From assembly GCA_964475955.1 (NCBI GenBank), contig CAYYZY010000091.1, positions 1 to 29,768 of the forward strand: 29,768 nucleotides of DNA, in the 5' to 3' direction. Positions 1 to 5,927 of this stretch are shown here, in pieces; the first letter of the stretch is position 1, and the number at the start of each line of letters is the position of its first letter. This DNA is from DATKZH01 sp964475955 (lineage in GTDB: Bacteria; Planctomycetota; Planctomycetia; Pirellulales; Thermoguttaceae). Below the pieces are notes generated by a model, which did not search any database, had not been told where the DNA came from, and was given only the letters and a program-made list of their open reading frames with translations. The position numbers and the translations under genes are program-made.

Positions 1-47
1 GGCCGCTGGAGAATACGTTCAAGGCCTGAACGCTCTCGCCCGCCGTC

Positions 48-1238
48 GTGACGGACCAGACGGAGATCCAGCCCGGCGACGACGTCCCCCAGCCCTTCTC
101 CTTCCTCACCGACGCGATCCACTGCGACCAGCTTCCCTGCTGGATCACCTACACCAATCCGGAGGTCCACGAGGTGATTCGGGCGAACCTCGACCGGGCC
201 CCCATGTACACCGGGCAGATCCAATCAACCGGGCCCCGCTACTGCCCTTCGATTGAGACCAAGATCGTCCGCTTCGCCGACCGGCCGCGGCACCAGCTCT
301 TCCTCGAGCCGGAGGGGCGCCGCACCCGCGAGGTCTACGTGAACGGCCTCCCCACGAGCCTGCCGCGCGACGTGCAGGATCGCATGCTCCGCCTCATCCC
401 CGGCCTCCAGCGGGCCGCCATCCTCCGCTACGGCTACGCCATCGAGTACGACTTCGTCCCGCCCGAGCTGCTCAAGCCGTGGCTCGAAAGCAAGGCGGTG
501 GCCGGGCTCTACCTGGCCGGGCAGGTCAACGGCACCACCGGCTACGAGGAGGCGGCCGGGCAAGGGCTGGTGGCCGGGGCGTCGGCCGTCCTGCGGCTCG
601 CGGGAAAGGACCCGCTCGTGCTGGGCCGCGACCAGGCCTACACCGGCGTGATGATCGACGACCTGGTCACCCGGGGCGTCGACGAGCCCTACCGCATGTT
701 CACCAGCCGCGCCGAGTACCGGCTGCGACTCCGCCACGACAACGCCGACCGCCGGCTCACGCCGCTCGGGCGCCGCCTCGGACTGGTCGACGACGCCCGC
801 TGGAAGCGTTTCCAGGAGAAGGAAGCCGAGATCGCCCGGGTGGTCCGTTTGCTCGACACGACCCGATCCGGCGACGCGCCGCTTGTGCGCCTGCTCCGCC
901 GCCCTGAGATCGCGTGGAAAGAACTGGTCGGCTTGCTGCCCGAGCTGCACGCGGTGCGAAGCGACGTGGCCTTGCAGGTGGTCCACGACGCCAAGTACGC
1001 CGGCTACCTGGCCCGGGAAGAGGCCGACGTGGCGCGCCAGCGCCGCCTGGCCGAGCGTCGCATCCCCGAGGACTTCGACTTCCACTCGCTCCATCACCTC
1101 CGCACGGAAGCGCGCGAAAAGCTCGCCCGCATCCGCCCCCTGAACCTCTCCCAAGCCAGCCGCATCAGCGGCATCACCCCCGCCGACCTGGCCGTGCTGA
1201 TGGTCCACCTCGACGGCCGCACGGGGCAGGGGACGTAG
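48..1238 (+). CDS. mnmG: tRNA uridine-5-carboxymethylaminomethyl modification enzyme MnmG, C-terminal part
   Basis: MnmG (GidA) is the FAD-dependent partner of MnmE that installs the carboxymethylaminomethyl group on wobble uridine 34 of several tRNAs. The visible 396 residues correspond roughly to the last two thirds of a usual 620-residue protein. They start near the family segment TEIQPGDD, pass through GQVNGTTGYEEAAGQG (FAD domain) and TSRAEYRLRLRHDNAD, and end with the helical MnmE/tRNA-binding domain, which carries LNLSQASRISGITPADLAVL. The N-terminal FAD-binding GxGxxG region is absent because the window begins here. The GTG at 48 is only the first possible start after an in-frame TGA at 27-29 and is not expected to be the true start. 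The stop in the first 50 bases may be a sequence error at a contig edge or a real break. Identity is certain; the 5' limit is not. Confidence 0.93.
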   Translation: MTDQTEIQPGDDVPQPFSFLTDAIHCDQLPCWITYTNPEVHEVIRANLDRAPMYTGQIQSTGPRYCPSIETKIVRFADRPRHQLFLEPEGRRTREVYVNGLPTSLPRDVQDRMLRLIPGLQRAAILRYGYAIEYDFVPPELLKPWLESKAVAGLYLAGQVNGTTGYEEAAGQGLVAGASAVLRLAGKDPLVLGRDQAYTGVMIDDLVTRGVDEPYRMFTSRAEYRLRLRHDNADRRLTPLGRRLGLVDDARWKRFQEKEAEIARVVRLLDTTRSGDAPLVRLLRRPEIAWKELVGLLPELHAVRSDVALQVVHDAKYAGYLAREEADVARQRRLAERRIPEDFDFHSLHHLRTEAREKLARIRPLNLSQASRISGITPADLAVLMVHLDGRTGQGT

Positions 1239-1292
1239 TTGTGGTTGGATTGGGGGCTGTTGCTTCGGTTCGACGCGGGTCATCGCGATTTG

Positions 1293-1359
1293 TAGGGTGC
1301 GTGCTCGCACGCACGCCGGAAAACCGTCGGCTCCGCGTGGGTGCAAGCACCCACCCTAC
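1293..1359. repeat. Imperfect inverted repeat downstream of mnmG
   Basis: GTAGGGTG at 1293-1300 pairs with CACCCTAC at 1352-1359, and the inner arms (GCGTGCTCGCACGC and GTGGGTGCAAGCACCCAC) form their own small stems. It lies 55 bases after the mnmG stop. There is no T-run typical of an intrinsic terminator, so it is better read as a dispersed palindromic repeat. The rest of the 1239-1600 gap shows no supported gene. Confidence 0.6.
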
Positions 1360-1600
1360 GCGTTTTCCGACAAAGCCCAATTACCGCCTGGGGTGGCCAA
1401 TTCTTGGCTTTGGCGCCGCTGGGGCTGGCGGCGCATCATTGGGAGGAGTGTGGGAAGGTATGCGCCTTCCCGGCGGGAGTGCGCGCAGAGGGGAACAGGG
1501 CTTGGGGCGGGGGGAGACGGACGTTACGGAACGGGCGTGTAGGGGAGCACGGCAGGTTGGACGAACGTGGCGACGCGAACCTGCCGGGGGAGGGGGCCCT

Positions 1601-1736
1601 GCGGAAAAAGGCGAGGTGGTTGACCAAACGGGGGACTTTCGAGGAGGGCCATCGTGGAAAAAGGCAAGGTTGTTGACCAAAAAGAGGGCGTTGGGGGAGG
1701 GGGCATCGTGGAAAAACGCGGGGTGGTTGACCAAAA
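1601..1736. repeat. Three imperfect direct repeats, each resembling a translation start region
   Basis: Units begin at 1601, 1654 and 1708. Each has a purine-rich GGAGG-like stretch, about six bases, then (G)TG/GCG-GAAAAA, and ends with GTTGACCAAA. The spacings are 53 and 54 bases, so copies 2 and 3 are in the same reading frame and copy 1 is one base out of phase with them. In copy 1 the start codon position is GCG, so only copies 2 and 3 could initiate translation. The array is continuous with the 5' end of the gene that starts at 1654 or 1708. Confidence 0.7.
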
Positions 1737-2157
1737 GGCGGAGCGGGCGCTGGCGGTGATCCGGTCGCGTCTGCGGCTCTTCGCCCGGCAGGGGGCCGTG
1801 GTGGCCACCTGGCGGTGGTATCGTGGCCGCAAGCTGGGGCCGTACTGGCGGTTGGCGTATCGAGAGGCGGGCCGGCAGTGCTCCGTGTACCTGGGGCGCA
1901 CGGGGCCGGGCGTGGAGCGGGTGCGACGGGTGTTGGCCCGGTTGCAGCGGGGATTGCGGTCGCGCCGCACGGTCCGGCGCGTCAGCCGCGCGGTCAGGGC
2001 GTCCCTGCGGTCGTGCCTGGCGGAGCTCGACCGCCAGTTGCACGGCCTGGGCCTGTGGCGCAAGGGGTTCGAAGTGCGGGGCGGATGGTCTCGCGCGCTG
2101 GAGCGGCACTTCGCGCTCTATGGCGGCCAGGCTGCGTTGGGGACCGGTGTGGGGTAA
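1654..2157 (+). CDS. Small arginine-rich protein of unknown function
   Basis: This encodes 167 residues from the GTG at 1654, which is preceded by a near-perfect GAGGAGG six bases upstream. An equally plausible GTG lies at 1708, inside the third repeat copy, and would give 149 residues without the duplicated VEKxxVVDQK leader. The middle segment (WRWYRGRKLGPYWRLAYREAGRQ followed by CSVYLG, split here for length only) has the look of small DUF6788-like modules found near transposases and in planctomycete genomes, but that link is a memory-based resemblance. The remainder is rich in Arg and Leu, with predicted basic helices compatible with nucleic acid binding. No catalytic motif, signal peptide or membrane segment is visible. 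It stands alone, facing the DUF2459 gene. It is probably a real gene; its function is unknown. Confidence 0.55.
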   Translation: MEKGKVVDQKEGVGGGGIVEKRGVVDQKAERALAVIRSRLRLFARQGAVVATWRWYRGRKLGPYWRLAYREAGRQCSVYLGRTGPGVERVRRVLARLQRGLRSRRTVRRVSRAVRASLRSCLAELDRQLHGLGLWRKGFEVRGGWSRALERHFALYGGQAALGTGVG

Positions 2158-2170
2158 GGGACGAGGTCTT

Positions 2171-2255
2171 GGGGGGCGAGGCCTTAGGGGGGCGAGGCCA
2201 TGGGGGGCGAGGCGGAGCCTCGCGTTAGGGCGTTCCCAGGCGGAGCCCGGGAACG
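2171..2255. repeat. Three GGGGGGCGAGGC units followed by a GTTCCC/GGGAAC hairpin
   Basis: GGGGGGCGAGGC begins at 2171, 2187 and 2202. It is followed by CGTTCCC at 2231-2237 pairing with GGGAACG at 2249-2255 across an 11-base loop. The block fills the space between two convergent genes, so it may act as a 3' end element on both strands; no T-run follows. Confidence 0.6.
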
Positions 2256-2282
2256 AGGAAATCGGGCGGGGGGATGACGGGA

Positions 2283-3011
2283 TCAGGACTTCTCCGTCCC
2301 TTCGTCCTTAGGGAGGTAAAGGAACACCGTCTTCGGCATCGGGGTGAACCAGCCGGTTCGGATGCCGGCGGCGCGCATGCCGCGGCCGACCCAACAGTTG
2401 CAGGTGTTCAGGCAGTGGTAGTAGCCCTCGGCCTCGAAGAACGCGTCGTACCAGGTGTACGCGGCGCCGGGGATGGGGATCTTGTCGCCGTCTTCGTCGT
2501 ACCGCATGGTGCGGCGGAGGAAGGCGACCAGGTCGCGGTACTGCTCCTCGGAGATGGTGACGGCCCGCGCGTCGGGCTGGTTGCGCGTGGTGAAGCTGAC
2601 GTGCACGCAGGAGCCGGACGGCCAGAAGAGGGCCTTCGCCGTGGTCGACGCCCGAAGGTCGGACCAGGTGGGGGTGTGGATATAAAACCCCTTGTCGCCC
2701 CAGCCGATGGCGACGTGCGTGGCGGCGGAGACGTCGCCGGAGAAGTACTCGGCCGGGAACTCCCGGCGCCAGTCGATCACGTCGTTGCAGACCGGCAGCA
2801 CCACGTCGGCGTGCACGGAACTCGAGCTGACGAGGATCTCGACGCCCCCCTCGGTGGGCTCGAAGTCGTTGTTGACCGGGATCATCCCGACGACGACCAG
2901 CGCTGCGTAGAGCAGCAACAAGAGGAGGCACGCGCACGCCGTGCGTTTCGGGGCGCGCCGGCAGCGAGAGCGCCATTTCGCCGCGCGGCTGGGCGTGTCG
3001 CCTGCCTCCAT
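2283..3011 (-). CDS. TIGR02117 / DUF2459 family protein
   Basis: This 242-residue protein matches the pattern of the DUF2459 family, first noted near urease genes and of unknown biochemical role. Supporting segments are SSSVHADVVLPV, the WGDKGFYIHTPTW stretch, and the later YHCLNTCNCWVGRGMRAAG stretch, where conserved His and Cys could form a thiol active site. Residues about 27-43 form one hydrophobic segment after a basic N-terminus, so it is probably anchored in the membrane with the main domain outside the cytoplasm. GAGGG lies eight bases before the ATG. It sits 27 bases downstream of the sulfatase on the same strand and is probably cotranscribed with it, though no functional tie is evident. 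Family assignment is good; function is unknown. Confidence 0.8.
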   Translation of the reverse strand: MEAGDTPSRAAKWRSRCRRAPKRTACACLLLLLLYAALVVVGMIPVNNDFEPTEGGVEILVSSSSVHADVVLPVCNDVIDWRREFPAEYFSGDVSAATHVAIGWGDKGFYIHTPTWSDLRASTTAKALFWPSGSCVHVSFTTRNQPDARAVTISEEQYRDLVAFLRRTMRYDEDGDKIPIPGAAYTWYDAFFEAEGYYHCLNTCNCWVGRGMRAAGIRTGWFTPMPKTVFLYLPKDEGTEKS

Positions 3012-3038
3012 CCGGTCGGCCCTCGCGATTCGGCCCGG

Positions 3039-4571
3039 TTACGGCTTCGGCTTCCGCGCCGGCTCCTTCCACTCCGGCCAGATGCCGGCCTGGCGCGCCG
3101 CCCGAATCCGCAGGCCCTCGTAGTGCGGCCATCGCCAGGCGGGCCACACGGGGGCCTCGGCGCGGACTTCCCGGTAGAGCTTTCGGAGCCGGGCGCTCAT
3201 TTCCGCGAGGCGTTCGGGCTCGCGCTCGGCCAGGTCGGTCGTCTCGCCCACGTCTTCCCGCAGGTTGTACAGCTCGAACTGGGCCAGTTCGGCCTGCTTG
3301 ATGCTTTCTTGGATCTCGTCGGTAATATCGGCGCCCGGCTTCCACTCGGGTGCGGTCAACGTGGCCAGGATCTTCCAGTCGCCGGAGCGCATGGCGACCT
3401 TGGGTTTCGACCGGGCGAAGTTGAACTGCCAGTAGAGGGGCGTGCGGCGCTCGATGGGTTTGCCGTCGAAGATGGGCAGGAAGCTCGCGCCGTCGATCGC
3501 CCGGTCGTCGGGCACGGCCGCGCCGGCGATTTGGCACAGCGTGGGCAGGAGGTCGACGCCGGAGACCGGCTCGTCGCACACCGTGCCCGGCTCGGCGTGG
3601 CCCGGCCAGCGGATGATCCCCGGCACGCGGATTCCCCCTTCGTACATCGAGCCTTTCTTCTCGCGCAAGGGGCCGGGCGAGCCGTGCGGGTGCCAGTTGG
3701 TGATGGCGGGGCCGTTGTCGCTGGTGAAGATCACCAGCGTGTCGTCGCGGAGGCCCAACTCGTCGAGCGCTTGCATCAGTCGGCCGAAGGCGTCGTCCTC
3801 CTGGGTGACGTTGCCGTGATGGGCCGAGAGGCTGGGGTCGTCCGAGGGGTACCGCTCGGCGTAGCGCGGGGCGGTGGCGATCGGCTCGTGCGGCTCGTGC
3901 AGGCAGACGAAGAGGAAGAACGGCGCGTCGGGGTCGCGTATTTCTCCGAGCCACCGCACCGCTTCGTCGACCACCAGGTGCGCCGAGTAGCCCTTCAATT
4001 CTCCTGCCCGGGCGCCGTTGCGCACGAAGTTGTCGGGATCGTGGTGGCACGGCAGGGCGTTGTTCTGCGTGGAGAACCAGTGGTCGAAGCCGTGGTCGCA
4101 GGGCTGGGGCTGGCCGGGCAGGTTGAACAGGCCGTTCAGGTGCCACTTGCCGACGTGGCACGTGGCGTAGCCGCTTTCGCGCAGAAGCGTCGCCACGGTG
4201 ACCTCGCTTGCGGGCACGTGCACCGGCGAGAACATGGGGATCCAGTTCTGCACGCCGACGCGGTAGGGCGTGCGCCCGGTCATCAGGCCGGTTCGCGAAG
4301 GCGAGCAGTTGGCGGCCGCCGCGTAGCAGTTGGTCAGGCGCACGCCTTCGGCGGCGAGCCGGTCGAGGTTGGGCGTTTGGATCCGCGGATGCCCGTAGCA
4401 GGCCAAGTCGCCGTAGCCGAGGTCGTCGGCCAGGACGACGACGAAATTGGGCCGGTCCGGCGAGGGCCCTTCCCCGGCCTCGGCGGCCCGGAGCGCAAAG
4501 ACCATCCAGCCCATCACGGCGAGCGCCGCGAGCCAACGACGAAAGTGGCCCGTTCTCCGGTTGTCGTTCAT
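3039..4571 (-). CDS. Secreted arylsulfatase-type sulfatase (FGly family)
   Basis: This hydrolyses sulfate esters, probably on sulfated polysaccharides, in the periplasm or outside the cell. Residues about 13-32 form a signal peptide ending at A-E-A. The sulfatase domain follows: PNFVVVLADDLGYGD (metal-binding Asp49/Asp50), then CSPSRTG, where Cys89 fits the C-x-P-S-R signature converted to formylglycine, and later the second metal pair in SDNGPA and the GSMYEGGIRVP segment. At 510 residues it is of usual length. I prefer the ATG at 4571, with GGGG at normal distance, over the in-frame ATG at 4598, which would add nine residues and has a badly spaced ribosome site. It heads a probable two-gene unit with the DUF2459 gene. 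Activity would need a formylglycine-generating or anaerobic maturase enzyme encoded elsewhere. The substrate cannot be read from the sequence. Confidence 0.93.
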   Translation of the reverse strand: MNDNRRTGHFRRWLAALAVMGWMVFALRAAEAGEGPSPDRPNFVVVLADDLGYGDLACYGHPRIQTPNLDRLAAEGVRLTNCYAAAANCSPSRTGLMTGRTPYRVGVQNWIPMFSPVHVPASEVTVATLLRESGYATCHVGKWHLNGLFNLPGQPQPCDHGFDHWFSTQNNALPCHHDPDNFVRNGARAGELKGYSAHLVVDEAVRWLGEIRDPDAPFFLFVCLHEPHEPIATAPRYAERYPSDDPSLSAHHGNVTQEDDAFGRLMQALDELGLRDDTLVIFTSDNGPAITNWHPHGSPGPLREKKGSMYEGGIRVPGIIRWPGHAEPGTVCDEPVSGVDLLPTLCQIAGAAVPDDRAIDGASFLPIFDGKPIERRTPLYWQFNFARSKPKVAMRSGDWKILATLTAPEWKPGADITDEIQESIKQAELAQFELYNLREDVGETTDLAEREPERLAEMSARLRKLYREVRAEAPVWPAWRWPHYEGLRIRAARQAGIWPEWKEPARKPKP

Positions 4572-4703
4572 GTTGGATCCCCGTCGATCGTAGTTCATTC
4601 GCCCCTAAACGCTGGATCCCAAGCTCCCGCTTGGGAACTCGGAGGGCGTTGCCAACGCTTGTGGGAGCCCATCGCGCACGGTCATGTGGGAGTCGCCTGC
4701 GCG

Positions 4704-4732
4704 ATTTTAGTGGGGCCGGGGGGCGGTAGCAA
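4704..4732 (-). promoter_or_regulatory. Candidate sigma-70 promoter for the sulfatase unit
   Basis: On the minus strand TTGCTA (4732-4727) and TAAAAT (4709-4704) are separated by 17 bases, matching 4/6 and 5/6 of the -35 and -10 consensus. The predicted leader to the ATG at 4571 is about 125 bases and includes a small CCCAAGC/GCTTGGG stem near 4618-4636. It is a sequence match only. Confidence 0.4.
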
Positions 4733-4835
4733 CGGGCAGGTCGGCGATGACCAGAGGGGCGGCCGAATGCCGCCGGTGGCGCATGGCCCCATGCGGGAAG
4801 TCGAGGGGCTCGATCGCGCGGGGGAAGACGGTTTG

Positions 4836-5054
4836 CTACACCGCGACCGCGCGGAGGCGGTCGAGGGCGCGTTCGGCTTCGGCGCGCACGTGAGGGTCTT
4901 CGTCGCCGAGGAGGCGGCCCAGTTCGTCCATGGCAACCGTGGCGCGGCGCCCGTGCAAGCGGAGCGCGGCCGCGGCGTTGCGTCGCGTGAGCGGATCTGC
5001 GTCGCTCAGCCTGGCAATCAGTTTCTGGATCAATGGGTCGGGGTGCCTCAACAT
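4836..5054 (-). CDS. Small HEAT-repeat protein
   Basis: This encodes 72 residues beginning MLRHPDPLIQKLIARLSDAD. Two HEAT-type helix pairs are visible: DADPLTRRNAAAALRLHG (about 18-35) and DEDPHVRAEAERALDRL (about 51-67), with the Asp-Pro-x-x-R-x-x-A-A-x-A-L pattern of the HEAT_2/PBS-lyase class. Such repeats are protein-interaction scaffolds. The reading frame stays open far upstream but that part has no family-like sequence, so I place the start at the ATG at 5054, with AAGGAG 14 bases upstream (rather distant). A protein this short is either a stand-alone adaptor or the remnant of a longer HEAT protein. Confidence 0.65.
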   Translation of the reverse strand: MLRHPDPLIQKLIARLSDADPLTRRNAAAALRLHGRRATVAMDELGRLLGDEDPHVRAEAERALDRLRAVAV

Positions 5055-5927
5055 GATCGCTCTCGCAGCTCCTTTGCGACCATCCGCGAACCGGCCAGCA
5101 GCGCCGCCGGCTTTCCGCGGTTGGAGAGACGGTCTCCTTTCGGTATCGGCCAGTCGCGGCCGCGAACTTGGCATCGGCCGCCAACTCCGATCGGAGGATG
5201 CCAAAATACAGAAAATGAGGAGGATACGAAAGGTGGAGGGCGGCGGATTCGACCGAGTGTCTCGGCCGGCCCGCCCAATGGGGTCCCAATGGCGCCTCGA
5301 CGCAGGGCGCACCGGTCCGGACGGCTTGAAGCGGGAGTCTCCGGACGCTTGAGAGGACCGCGACGCGGCCGCCTCTGCCAAGCGGCCGGGAAGTCGTGCG
5401 CGATGCCCGCCCCGCCGGGCCGCCACCACGCCTAAGCGACTACCAGAAAAGGACTTGTGCATATCTGCCCCAGGGCGTGCGCCCTCGCCGACGCCCCCCG
5501 GCGGAGGGAAGAACCAGGCGCTCCAGGCAAAAACAGGACGGCAAGTGGTAGGCAACGGCCCAAATTTGTGGTAAAAAAGGTGGCGGTCGGGCGAATCGGT
5601 GCCTCCAACCTGAGCGCGGCCCAGCCGCCCGGGAGACACCTCCCATCTCCTCATTTCGGTGAGAAAACCGGCCCGGCCGGGTGTTTCGGAGACAGTCATT
5701 CGACTCGACACGGTATCCGTTCGGCCTTCGGGGAAGCTTCTGGTCGGACCGACTGGCTAGTTGCCCCACCAGGGAGCGGCGCTCAATGCGCGCGCAGGCC
5801 TCGTGGTGCGTGCCCGGAAATGGACGCCGGCGGTGCGCGGCGGAGGAATGAACCCGGGAACCGGGCCAGGCGGCTTGAGCCGCGCGAAGCGCGATTGAGG
5901 CTCGGGGCGTTCGGGAGGGTGCATCGC
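5055..5927. other. Long gap without a supported gene
   Basis: There are 873 bases between the divergently oriented HEAT gene and the alpha-CTD/sigma4 gene. Open frames cross it on both strands, but their translations are low in family-like sequence and rich in Arg, Pro and Gly, as expected from shadow frames in GC-rich DNA. AT-richer patches at 5194-5233 and 5520-5580 could hold promoters. I see no clear promoter pair, tRNA or strong hairpin. Confidence 0.5.

Noticed and set aside
2274..5435. Very long plus-strand open frame (1053 codons) opposite the sulfatase unit
   Set aside because: It is antisense to two genes with clear family motifs; its translation is Arg/Gly/Val-rich with no family-like sequence, a normal shadow in GC-rich DNA.
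5055..5711. Long minus-strand frame in front of the HEAT protein
   Set aside because: Open by chance; only the last 72 residues show HEAT repeats and the rest is low in structure-like sequence.
5457..5927. N-terminal extension of the alpha-CTD/sigma4 protein by 157 residues
   Set aside because: No domain-like sequence, and the ATG at 5928 has a well-spaced GGAGG and begins exactly at the repeated SRYPRRG unit.
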